A DNA stretch of 64,000 nucleotides from Triticum aestivum (taxonomy: Eukaryota; Streptophyta; Magnoliopsida; Poales; Poaceae). The stretch lies in contig NC_057802.1 in NCBI RefSeq assembly GCF_018294505.1, positions 552,028,202-552,092,201 on the forward strand. The letters run 5' to 3'. The position numbers and the translations under genes are program-made. The notes below the pieces were generated by a model. It saw only the letters and a list, made by a program, of their open reading frames with translations. It was not told the DNA's origin and did no database searches. This document shows positions 1 to 9,940 of the stretch, in pieces (positions within the stretch are counted from its first letter, which is position 1; every line of letters begins with the position of its first letter).

Positions 1-600
1 TTCTAATTAATGTGCTGATTGAGTGATTTAATGTAAGGTTAATTAATTTAGATTTGATCTTTATAGATTGTTCGTGATTGATTCTACATTACTAAATAAT
101 TTGCGCCAGTATGGAAATTTCTGATCTGTTCAGATTTTGTGAGAGGGTGACGCGAAAATAAACGGATGAAGTGGGGAGAGGGGACGAAAAAAAATCTACG
201 AAAAATAACCAGCGAAGATGGGACAAAAAAAACCATGATAGGTGGGACAAAAATTGACCGGCGGAGACTACCAACTGCTCTATTAGGAGTAGAGATGCTG
301 GTTCTCCACATTCACACACTAGAAACGAGAGGAACCATTGGGTGTAGCAAAACCTTTTTTTTTTTTGGCGAATGGCGTGTAGCAAAACCTGGCAATGGTC
401 TGTTCATAGGTTGCATCACATGCACACACTAGAAACAAGCCGGTTACTCCACCGAATACCAACCACGGTTCATCGCAGCATCATACAGAAAGGGAATGAA
501 AACTGCAAGGGGCCTTCTGGAAGGAGTTCTCAATTCGAAAGCTGAAACAGATGAGGAGCAATTCAGTCGGGATCTGCGGACGAGCGTAGGGGGATTTCCA
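1..600. other. AT-rich flank without a gene
   Basis: I see no exon-like coding signal here. Short open frames lie in low-complexity sequence. Positions 165-300 (purine-rich blocks with gggacaaaaa and gactaccaa...gtagagat) resemble 34915-35055, so both are probably copies of one dispersed, unclassified repeat. Confidence 0.5.
342..390. repeat. Micro-insertion bounded by 14-bp direct repeats
   Basis: The 14-mer gtgtagcaaaacct occurs at 342-355 and again at 377-390. Between them lie 21 bases: a run of T followed by ggcgaatggc. A long perfect direct repeat around a homopolymer-headed insert is the footprint expected of target-primed reverse transcription with extreme 5' truncation. The insert is too short to assign to a family. 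Confidence 0.6.
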
Positions 601-930
601 GCGGATCCGAACCGAACCTTAGCTTAGGGAAGAGGTGGGAGACGTCGACGCCCTGCGCTCTGGTGGCGAGGAGCCACGCTTGGCGCTTGAACCGACCTCG
701 TCGGCGTCAAAGCGGGAGCCGAGAAGCGCCGGGATGGCGGCGGCGTCGCAGAGGTGCGCGCGCGCGCGTCCGTTCCCATCCGCCCCAACTACTCACGATG
801 CTGCAGCGCCTCTTTTTCTGCAGCCCGAACATCCCGACCCTTTCCGGCCGCGGCAGCGAGGCTCGGCGGCCGCGGCGTTCCGACAGTTTGCGTTGAGTGG
901 GCCGCATTTTCTTTAGTCCGCGGTGTCTAT
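600..930. other. GC-rich CpG-dense segment, possible gene fragment
   Basis: Base composition changes abruptly from AT-rich to very GC- and CpG-rich, including a (CG)n-like run near 758-770. A 93-codon plus-strand frame (635-916) and overlapping frames on both strands are open, as expected by chance in GC-rich DNA. The translations show no domain I recognise. It may be a captured or decayed first exon or 5'-UTR, or part of a transposon. No splice or TATA arrangement convinced me. Confidence 0.35.
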
Positions 931-950
931 TGTATAAGAGACGCCGCTAT

Positions 951-1625
951 ACTTTTTTTTCCGATATAGGACGCTTTTATTAATTCAAAATGTAGCATCA
1001 AGTAGATACAAAGCATGATGAGTAAAACCCAGCCTCTGCATAACGAAGATGCACACAGCCAAACATCAAGGGTCTGACAAAAAAACAAAAAAAAAACGAG
1101 AAACCGACATATCGGCAACGGTAGTCATGTAGGACCAACACTCTGCCTATGTCGAAGAAGGTGGTGGGCCGATCCGGAGATTATGTTGCCACGTATGTTG
1201 GGTAAAAACCTCCTTGGCCACCCGCTTCAACCGCGTGCACACCGTTTTGAACAACGGTTTGTACTCCGTTCGTTGTAGGGTAGACCGCATACGAAGCGAG
1301 TGCGTACAACGGAGAATAACCTACAAAGCAGAAGAGTTTATGTTATTAAAAACCAAATCATTTCTACATAGCCAAAGCGACCACAATAAGGCATACGCTT
1401 CCACCCTCAATAACGTTCTGACCCTATTTGAAATACCGTCCAACGAATGACCAAAACTATTGGCAACACTTATGGGCGGATATAAATTGGATGCTATTTG
1501 GATGGTTTACCATATAGAACGCGCAAGTTTGCACTGGAAAAAGAGGTGTTTGATTGTCTCGTCGTGAATACAAAAGCTACACTTCTTACTCCCTTGCCAA
1601 TTGTACATGTTAGACAGCCTTTCCT
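951..1625 (-). mobile_element. LINE 3' end, 5'-truncated (ORF2 tail)
   Basis: Read on the minus strand, 1618 down to about 1250 encodes the C-terminal zinc-binding region that follows reverse transcriptase in plant LINEs: CSFC, then HDETIKHLFFQC, then KLARSIW, followed by a hydrophobic L/W-rich stretch. The frame is broken by a TAA just after the SIW motif and a TAG after NINSSAL. The 3' UTR runs on to an oligo(T) on the plus strand (951-960), which is the poly(A) tail of a minus-strand copy. RT and endonuclease are absent, so this is a typical 5'-truncated dead copy. Its 5' breakpoint is near 1620. Confidence 0.75.
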
Positions 1626-2050
1626 GCACCGCCGTCCTTCCATGAGATGATGTCTGTCCGCTCTCTCGCCGGATTCAAGTCGTACCATACCTCGCCGAGT
1701 GTGGGATCAATGAGCTTGGGAGGAGGGAGGAGGTCACCGTAGGGGGCCGTTGTGAGAGAAGGAGGAGCACTGGCTCGTTCCCCTCGTCGGTGACTCATGC
1801 ACAAGTGATGAGCAGAAGGGGATGCGATGCGCACCGGAGCGAGAGGAGATGCCCAGCTGCTGGCTCCTACGTGTAAGATCGATACAACTGAGGCAATCTT
1901 TGTATTTCATGAAGAAGAAATGATCCAGTTTATAGGAAAAACCAGATCCAAAAACCTAACAATGCACGGTTAATTGGAAAAAACAAATTGAATACCCTAG
2001 GACAAACACAAAAAAGAAAAGAACACTAGAGCTTAGGGTAGGGACTAGGA
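1626..2050. other. Intergenic, no gene seen
   Basis: This is unique-looking sequence between the LINE tail and the CACTA element. It has short overlapping open frames on the minus strand only and no recognisable domain. Confidence 0.4.
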
Positions 2051-2053
2051 CTA

Positions 2054-3574
2054 CACTAGTAGAAAAAGGGCCTTTTGTCCCCCTTTAGTCCCGGTTCTTA
2101 CACGAACCGGGACTAAAGGCCGTCCACGTGGCCGCAGCCTGGAGCTCCACCTTTAGTCCCGGTTGGTGCCGGTTGGTAACATCAACCGGGACTAAAGGAA
2201 ATTTTATGATTTTTTTCCAATTTTTTTTGAATTTTTTTTTATTTTCAAATTTCTGAATTATTTTAACCTCTAATCTCTAATCACCACCCCTCATCACTGC
2301 TTAATTTAACCTCTAATCTCTAATCACCCCTCATCATTCCAAATCATCTAACTTCCCGGACGGTCACCCATCCTCTCACTACTCCAGCCCGAGCACGCTT
2401 AATTTCCGGGTTCTATTCTCCCTCGTTTCCATGTCTGCACTTGTTTTTTTCCTGACAATAGTAAGATGTCAATCCTATTAACCCTCAGAAATTTAGCTTG
2501 AGCATGAAGTCACACATTTCACTGTTTGAGTTTGAAACTATTGTTTTAAAAAACAATAATTATTTAGTAACACTAATATTTCTTGAATAAGTAGTTTGAC
2601 CATAGTTTGACCACAGTTTGACCAGATTTGACCAAAATTCAAAAAAACTGAAATAATTATTTAGTAACACTAATATTTCTTGAATAAGTAGTTTGACCAT
2701 AGTTTGACCAAAATTCAAAAAATTTAAAATAATTATTTAGTACACTAATATTTCTTGAATAATTAGTTTGACCATTGTTTGACCACAATTTGACCAGATT
2801 TGACTAAAATTCAAAAAAACTGAAATAATTATTTAGTAACACTAATATTCTTGAATAATTATTTAGTAACAATAATACTTCTTGAATAAGTAGTTTGACC
2901 AGATTTAACAAAATTCAAAAAAAACTGAAATTTGAGCATAACTTTTTTTCCTTTTAGAATTTGAGGATTCTAAAAATTTGCAAACAGGCCGTAGGCGGTC
3001 AAAATTGGATGCGGATTTTCGTGCTGAACATTTTGATATATTATACGTTTTTTTACATCATATAAAGTTATAGCCGTTTTACATTTTCCCTACACTTTCT
3101 GCAAAACATGTCCAAATTTAAGTTTTTAAATTTTCCTAACTTGTAGATGTAATAACATAACTACATCTCGAAGGATTTTAATTTTTGAAGTTTTTATCAT
3201 TTTCTTTTGCTTTTTACAAAACTGAAAAGGCGATCCAAGGGGGGGGGGAGAGTTTGAAAATGGGACCTTTAGTACCGGTTCGTGCCATGAACCGGTACTA
3301 ATGCCTCAAACCCCATTAGTACCGGTTGATGGCTCGAACCGGGACTAAAGGTCTAACCTTTAGTACCGGTTGGTGCCACGAACCGGTACTAATGGGCATC
3401 GCACCCTTTAGTCCCGGTTCGTGGCACCAACCGGGACTAAAGGTCCCATTTGAACCGGGACTAATGCCTTAGCCGCACGAACCGGGACCAATGCTCACAT
3501 TAATCCCGGTTCGTGACTGAACCGGGACTAATGTGAATATTGCCCTGTGACCAAAGCCCTGTTTTCTACTAGTG
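2054..3574. mobile_element. Non-autonomous CACTA DNA transposon, complete
   Basis: The element begins CACTAGTAGAAAA (2054) and ends with its complement TTTTCTACTAGTG (3574). It is flanked by the 3-bp duplication CTA (2051-2053 and 3575-3577), which is diagnostic of the CACTA superfamily. Both subterminal zones carry repeated tttagtcccggtt / aaccgggactaaa motifs in inverted pairs (2080-2199 and 3264-3535). The middle is AT-rich, with degenerate direct repeats of a unit containing 'tagtttgaccatagtttgacc' variants (about 2560-2930). There is no transposase frame in 1.5 kb, so mobilisation must be in trans. It lies about 1 kb upstream of the dehydrogenase gene. Confidence 0.9.
3264..3535. repeat. 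Subterminal inverted-repeat (hairpin) array of the CACTA element
   Basis: At least five consecutive short inverted repeats are built from variants of ttagtaccggtt / ttagtcccggtt. The clearest has perfect 15-bp arms at 3405-3419 and 3429-3443 around a 9-nt loop. Such arrays are thought to be transposase-binding sites in CACTA elements. Transcribed, they would fold into stacked hairpins. Confidence 0.8.
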
Positions 3575-3577
3575 CTA

Positions 3578-4575
3578 GAACACACACGATCTCAAGGAAC
3601 GTCATCTGAGCCAGACACAAGAGTGCCAAGGTCCAAAGTGGTTAGACGTGGCTCAAGTGCAACTGAAAAACTTCACCAGAGCGCTCAAAGCCGTGATCTT
3701 TTGCGGCGAAAGCGACTTTTTGTACATGTCCAGGTAGGCATTCATCTTTTGCTCAGCACACTCAACCTTGCTCACCTCTGACAACTCAACAAAAACCTCC
3801 ATCAACCTCTGACACATGAACAGGAGTAGTACATATAATTTTTCCTGAAAGTTAAACCTGGTAAACTTTGACTCGATCTTTTTTTTTTGCGGGAAAACTT
3901 TGACTCGATCTGTTAATAGAAGGAAAAAAATCTATAGCAAAATACATGTCACGAGATAGCTCACAGGTCAATTTTTCATACTCCGCAATTAACCAGGGTA
4001 GGTGCAATTACAAATTGATCCCAAATGCTAACATATTCTTCCACTACATAATGCAGCAGCAGTGATCTCAATTCCTGTGTCAGTCTTCTCTTTTTTTTTC
4101 TTGTCAATCATTGATGGCTGCTAACTGAGGCATGATTGAGCTAAAATAATAACCATACGCAACACTCTCTCTTTTTTCTACGAGTGGACCATACGTAATA
4201 CCGGGGACACCATGAAAAAGTCGATCGATACCGTCACAGTGAGTGGGAGTGGAATATTTCCATATAAATCATTCACTGTCCTGACATCATGAAAAATGCC
4301 GTGGTCTGAGTCTGATCATGATGGTGTGGCATTAACCGGGTTAATTGGGTGGAGTAGCACAATATCAAACCGTAACATATGAACTGCCAATTTTAATTTC
4401 CTTCCAGAAATGGATCAGCATGCACACAAAGTCATCAGTGTCGATAAAAATATTGGCCAAGTATTCAATTCGTTTGACTTCAGTCACTTGAATCCAATGA
4501 GGACAGAGCCAATGGTTGTATATGTAACCTTTGTCCCGAAGGCGCGGAACGATTTGTTTGACCAACATGTCATTA
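3578..4575. other. Upstream flank of the dehydrogenase gene, no gene seen
   Basis: There is no coding signal. The stretch contains the micro-insertion at 3863-3911 and mixed AT-rich sequence. A 'tgtatatgtaacc' near 4514-4526 is a weak TATA-like candidate, not convincing on its own. Confidence 0.4.
3863..3911. repeat. Micro-insertion bounded by 17-bp direct repeats
   Basis: The 17-mer aaactttgactcgatct is present at 3863-3879 and 3895-3911. It flanks a 15-nt insert consisting of nine T then gcggga. It has the same architecture as 342-390: a long perfect direct repeat and an oligo(T) head. This suggests a minimal, heavily truncated retroposition product whose poly(A) lies on the minus strand. 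Confidence 0.65.
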
Positions 4576-4612
4576 TGTCATTAGTGACATGGCTAAATTG
4601 TCATTAGTGACA
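4576..4612. promoter_or_regulatory. Paired TGTCA-N4-TGACA dyads upstream of the dehydrogenase gene
   Basis: Two identical 14-bp dyads, TGTCATTAGTGACA, lie at 4576-4589 and 4599-4612, 23 bp apart start to start. Each is a palindrome with a 4-bp spacer. TGAC/TGACA is the core bound by TALE homeodomain proteins (KNOX/BELL), so a paired site is a reasonable candidate operator. Binding is inference; the symmetry and duplication are directly visible. Confidence 0.45.
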
Positions 4613-4639
4613 TTTTCTGATGTTCTATGTGCACTGCGA

Positions 4640-5150
4640 CTGCAGCGGGGTAGATCCACCCACAACACGTACGTGCGACCACGGTGGCGCTGCAAGTTAA
4701 AACGGCCACGCCTCCGCTCACCACCGCCGCACATCTCCCCTACCCTCCACAGAAACCGGAACCCCCGTTTGCTCGCGCGTCGGCTGGTTTCAGGTTCCGC
4801 CGCCCTGCCTGATTCTCCCGATCCCCTTCCGAGGTAACCCGTTAGCTTGGCCACCGAATTACCCATTCATTTCCTGCCCACGCCCATTCGATCAGTTCCG
4901 TGGAGATTCCGTTTGGTTCGTAGTACGACCAAGCCTCTGGTTCTGTCTTCTGTGCCGAGATGAACAAACGACACACAGCTGAATCAAACCTGCTCTGCTT
5001 TCTGAATTCACTCTTACTTATTTGCTTATTTGTTTGCATCATTGTTAATGGTTTAGCATAAAAAAAAAGGAATGGATACTAGTACAATTTACATAACTTA
5101 ACCCCTTTGGTTGGTTGGTCATGTTGTTTTTTGCAGTTTTGCTGCCCGGC
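4640..5150 (+). other. Probable 5'-UTR exon plus 5'-UTR intron of the dehydrogenase gene
   Basis: A GC-richer stretch ends in a good donor (gag|gtaacc, junction 4833/4834). A T-rich tract with acceptor ttttttgcag ends at 5136, followed by 14 nt before the ATG at 5151. This implies a 303-bp intron (4834-5136) in the 5' UTR, common in monocot genes. The transcription start cannot be fixed by eye; it is probably between about 4610 and 4660. Confidence 0.5.
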
Positions 5151-7262
5151 ATGGCTGCTGAATCCGAGAGCTGCAACTGCAGTGCCTGGGCAGCAAATGA
5201 TCCTTCTGGAGTACTCTCCCCTCACAGTTTCAACCGTAGGTAATCAAACACGCAACACTCCCTTGTGAGATTTTATTTACAAGGAAAAGTCAACGTGCCA
5301 GATATGTGCTAGCCCAGTTATGTGTTTATCTTTGTTCTCTGAATACATATAGACTTCTACTGTATGTGCTAGCCCAGTTATTCATCGGTGTAAAGTATGA
5401 GTAGACATCCTTGCCGATGCCGACTGAATTAACTGCTTTGTTAGCGTGTTACTTTCTTCTTATAACTAGCGCTTATGCATATGCTAAACTGATTAATTTT
5501 ACCAGGGCTGTACGACATGATGATGTTTCTTTGAGGATCACACACTGCGGTGTCTGTTATGCTGATGTTCAGTGGACAAGAAATTTGCACCATGACTCGG
5601 TGTACCCTTTAGTCCCTGGGTAAGCTTTTCAGATCATTGTATTTACTTGAAATAAACTGGGAACAATCAGTGCCTTTTCTTTCTGTTGATTGACCCCATT
5701 TAATCACTGGTATTCTGTAAAAATAAAGGATTATGTGCTAACCTGGGTGCCTACTGTTCAATGTGGCTATAGGCATGAGATTGCTGGAGTTGTAACCGAG
5801 GTTGGTTCGGACGTCAAGGGCTTCAAACCGGGCGACCATGTGGCTGTTGGGACATACATTAACTCATGCCGTGACTGTGACAACTGCAATAACCTCCTCG
5901 AGAACCACTGCTCAAACTTTGTTTTCACTTTCAACGGTGTTGATACGGACGGTACTGTCACAAAGGGAGGATATTCCACTCACATTGTAGTTCATGAACG
6001 GTATGGATGCATTCTCTTCTGGAAGTTCTGAATTTGGTGTAGATTGTCAATTATTGTTTGCCTTCATGTCTAAACCCAATTTTCTCGTATAAGAATCTTG
6101 CATTTCCTGCTAATTCGTGACAGGTACTGCTATAAAATACCTGATGGCTACCCACTGGACAAGGCCGCACCTTTAGCTTGTGCTGGGATCACTGTGTATA
6201 CACCGATGATCCGGCATAACATGAACCAGCCGGGGAAGTCACTTGGGGTTATTGGTCTTGGTGGGTTGGGTCACATGGCAGTGAAATTTGGGAAAGCCTT
6301 TGGACTGAATGTGACAGTTTTGAGTACAAGTGAATCGAAAAGAGATGAAGCTATCAACCTTCTTGGTGCAGATAATTTTGTGGTATCATCAGATAAAAAC
6401 CAGATGGAGGTACTGAACATCTTAATCTCTTTCAAAGCTGAGTGTGAAACAACTTACAACAGACCACAACAAGTACATATCTCCTTACCTTATGTTAGAT
6501 TCCAACTGAAAAAGCATAAATGCACAAAGGAACAGAGCTCATTCTGCAATCGGTACTGCCTATACTATTTTGTGCGAGAGACAATTAATATAGCTGAATT
6601 CTGCTTGTTATTCTTCTCACTCTGCTTATACTACGTGAGAATAACGAAATGATTTACTTTTGCAGTTCCTGAAAAATTCTCTGGATTTCATTGTCGATAC
6701 TGCCTCTGGTGACCACCCATTTGACCCTTATCTCGCGCTTCTGAAAGTTCGTGGCACAATGGCACTAGTTGGCTTTCCTGGCGAAATCAGAGTGCATCCT
6801 GCAACACTTAATCTGGGTAAAAAGACCTTCCTATTACCAATACAGTTAAAATAGTTGCAGGGCGAAAAGTTTGTTTATTTTTATCTTTTATGGTTTTATG
6901 AGACTGTATGCCGTAAAACAGATCACTGGTTGTCGGTATCCTGGTTCAAAACTTGGCCACAAGTTGAGGATATATAAGCATTCGAATGTTGTTACCGGTG
7001 TTTTCCTGTAATGAAACTGGCTTTCGGCCCTTTATCAAAAAATAATTAATCAGAACTTACTGCAGGTGCACGGACTCTATCTGGCAGTGTAGTTGGAGGC
7101 ACAAAGGATACCCAGGAGATGATAAATTTCTGCGCGGCAAACAGAATATACCCAAATGTTGAGGTGATAAAAATAGACTACATCAACGAGGCTCTCGAGA
7201 GGCTTGTCAACCGGGATGTGAAGTATCGGTTTGTAATCGACATAGAGAGCTCTTTCAAGTAA
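5151..7262 (+). CDS. CAD: Cinnamyl-alcohol-dehydrogenase-like protein (zinc MDR), 6 coding exons, 354 aa
   Basis: Coding exons are 5151-5239, 5506-5619, 5773-6000, 6124-6409, 6666-6816 and 7066-7262. All introns are GT-AG, phases agree, and the 1065 nt give 354 codons with no break, the usual CAD length. The family reduces hydroxycinnamaldehydes to alcohols with NADPH in the cytosol. Conserved points fall at canonical CAD numbering: catalytic zinc C47, H69, E70, C163; structural zinc C100, C103, C106, C114; nucleotide-binding GLGGLG at 188-193; STS at 211-213, typical of NADPH preference. Residues that mark lignin-type CADs differ: Y48 and A49 instead of H-T, and F119 instead of W. A substrate range unlike core lignin CAD is therefore likely. 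The start fits the family N-terminus (WAA-D-SG-LSP). Function in lignin is inference; family membership is secure. Confidence 0.92.
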
Positions 7263-7309
7263 TATCTTTCGCGGTTGGCACATTTTCGAATCCTTATAAA
7301 AGTGTGTAG

Positions 7310-7315
7310 AATAAA
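7310..7315 (+). promoter_or_regulatory. Candidate poly(A) signal AATAAA
   Basis: AATAAA lies 48 nt after the dehydrogenase stop codon, in an AT-rich 3' flank. Plant poly(A) signals are loose, so the actual cleavage site is unknown. Confidence 0.45.
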
Positions 7316-7960
7316 GTTGAATCTTCCAAACAATCGCGGCTGACTGGTAATAGAGGGCTTTCCTCTGTAATGTTCTGGTATGCTTTCCGGTCCGTGATAG
7401 AAGATTGTTGTGAAGATATGCATATTGCTTTCAGAAAATATGTAAATAGACCTCCTATGGATGCTCAATTATTGTAGTATCAAATTTTCTGAATTTTCGA
7501 CTGGTCAACACGTGAGCAATGGTCAGATTGAAGAGAGGAATACTGTCCAAAACAGCTGAAGCCAGCAGGACCTTTGATAGACAATATTGGAAAATTTTAC
7601 CTCGCTTATTCCTGGGGCTGATCAAGAGCCTGCATCACAGAAGCAAATATCATGTCAGTATACGTTTCGAGCTTCGACAAACTATTTGGAAACAATTTAT
7701 GTTTAGACAAAAATGAATGTGGCGTCAATAGTACTGCTGAGCAAGAGCCCCGCTTCGGTACAAAACAAGTCCCTGGGTAAACTATAAAGGGCAATATGGA
7801 CCTTTGACAAATCATACACAGTTTTGTATGATGGGTCACCCGACGTATACGGACGTATGTGGCGTCAATACAGTGTTATGTGCACCTTGGCGGGCTCATT
7901 CCATTTATGTTTTTCTTTCTTTCTTTTAAACTTCAAAAAGTACAGGTTCCACCTATAGTA
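7316..7960. other. 3' flank of the dehydrogenase gene, no gene seen
   Basis: There are no coding features. The short phrase atgtggcgtcaata occurs twice (about 7717 and 7858). Sequence becomes T-rich towards 7900. Confidence 0.4.
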
Positions 7961-8942
7961 CTGAAGGCGCTAACCACTGGGGTACTTTAACTGTTGTGCT
8001 ACAGTACTTCTTTCCTCCTTATGGCAGCTATAACGCTAATAAAAAAAGCATGTGTTCCCGGACTTTTTTTTTCAGTTCAGCCGGTTTTATTCTGTTTTTT
8101 TTTTCGTTTTTTCTTATCTCTTTCTATATTTTCGTTTTCCTTTCTTAAATCGGAATACTTTTTAAATAAATTTAACTTGTTCACATTTTATGAACCTCAT
8201 TTCACAAATTTCATGAACTTATTTTCAAATCCATGAACATTCTGAAATTCATGAACTTTTTCAAATTCAGTGGACTTTTTTGAATTCATGAAGTTTTTAA
8301 AAATCTGTGCACTTTTTAAATTTTCATGAACTTAATTTTCAAATTAATGAACTTTTTTGAGATTATGTGAACATTTTTGGCATTTATAAATTTTCAAATT
8401 CATGAACTTTTTTTCATGATTTGTTTATCAAATTTGTGATTTGTTTGAATTTTTGTGATTTTGTTTCAAATTCATGAACATTTTTAATATTTGGGAACAT
8501 ATTTTGGAATTTCATGACCTTATTTTAAAATTTATGAACTTCTAAAATAGTTTACAAAGTTTTTAAAAATATCATGAACTTTTTTGAAATTTATGAATTT
8601 ATCTAGACTCGTGAACTTTTTTCAAATTTGTGACCTTTTTTGTGTCTGCTTTTATTTTAAATTTGTGAATTTTAAAAAAATCATGAGCATATGGAACTCT
8701 TTTCAGTAGTCGGCAACATATCCTAATCTATGTGATCATACGCTCACCCGCGCCTGCTCACCTGCTTGGCCGCTCAGTGCGAGAGCCGGTTTGCTGGGCT
8801 GGCCCCAAAACCTACTGCATGAGCGCCGAATGGCTTACCTGGCGCCACAAGCGCTCATTAGGAGCTCCCGTACATGTGGGGAGTAGGGTCAAATAGACTG
8901 CGCCACGCACAGCAGGCCGCCTGACTGGCCCGGCCTATGAAG
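7961..8942. repeat. AT-rich degenerate 'catgaactttt' repeat block, then GC-rich block
   Basis: Positions 8150-8690 consist of irregular repeats of ttcatgaactttttcaaatt-like units. They are followed (8730-8940) by a GC-rich block with gcgctcattaggagc-type words. The complementary arrangement (aaaagttcacgaattt units, then a gcgcctattgggcc block) reappears at 31260-32060. The two probably belong to one older unclassified transposon cut in two by the 21-kb insertion at 9941. Confidence 0.5.
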
Positions 8943-9935
8943 CTGGCATGGATGACTACCATGGGCATGCCCACCTACTTGAAAAGGTTGTGGTCATTTT
9001 AAGAATGTTCAAAACTAGACCATGTTAAATGTAGGGTGTTCAGGTTGTCCAGAAGGCTCCGTCTGAGAGCACGTTGTTTTCCGACTTCCTTCAAATGGCC
9101 CCAAATTTTTCCACCAGCTTCTATGACCAATTCAAGGCACCATGACAATGTTGTTTGTGTTTTGGACAATTCTTGCATTTTGGAGTTTTCTAGGTGAAAA
9201 TGGTCGATAAATGGCCAGCCATGACGCAACTAGTATACGGTGTCAGGATTCGTTCAAACCTGTCATGGATGCCTACTATGGGAATGGGCATCTACTGGAA
9301 AATGTTGGGGTCATTTGACGCATGTCCTAAAAAATCAAGTTGAACGGAGGGTGTTCGCGTAGGTGAGAAGGCTCCGTCCAAGAGCACGTTGTCTCTTGAC
9401 GTCCTTGAAATGAGCCAATTTTTCCCATGAGTTTATATGGCCAATTAAAGGCACCATGCCATGTTTTCTTAGTTTTAGACAAATTTTGTGTTTTCTGAAG
9501 TCTTTTCGGTCAGAAAAGGCCGATAAATGGCCGGACATGTCGCACTTGCATATGATGTCGAAAATCGTTCAAACCTAACATGCATGCCTACCATGGTTAT
9601 TCCCACCTACTTGCAAAAGTTTGGGTCATTTTAAGAATGTCTAAATGCAGATCATGTTCAATGGTGGGTGTTCGGCTAGGCGAGAAGGGTCCGTTTGAAA
9701 GCACGTTTTTTGACATCCGTCAAATGGCCTCAATTTTGTTTCACCATCACCTATGACCAATTCAAGGCACCATGCCAAGTTCTTCAGGTTTTCGACAATT
9801 CTTGCATTTTTGGAGTTTTCTTGGTGAAAATTCGCCGATAAATGGCCAAACGTGACACAACTTACATACGGTGTCGGAATTCGTTCAAACCTGGCATGGA
9901 TGCCTCATATGTCCATGCTAGGTTGCTGCAAGAAG
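8943..9935. repeat. Tandem array, 316-bp period, three full copies and a fourth interrupted
   Basis: Units begin at 8943, 9260, 9575 and 9891 with c-tggcatggatgcctaccat-like sequence, so periods are 317, 315 and 316 bp. Each unit contains ggtcattttaagaatgt, gcaccatg and cgataaatggcc in the same order. Copies differ by substitutions and small indels. The fourth copy is cut at 9935/9941 by the Gypsy insertion and resumes for a short distance at 31145. Confidence 0.85.
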
Positions 9936-9940
9936 TTGAG

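Noticed and set aside
8150..8690. Satellite or coding content in the catgaactttt block
   Set aside because: Units are irregular in length and the region is low complexity; no fixed period or frame.
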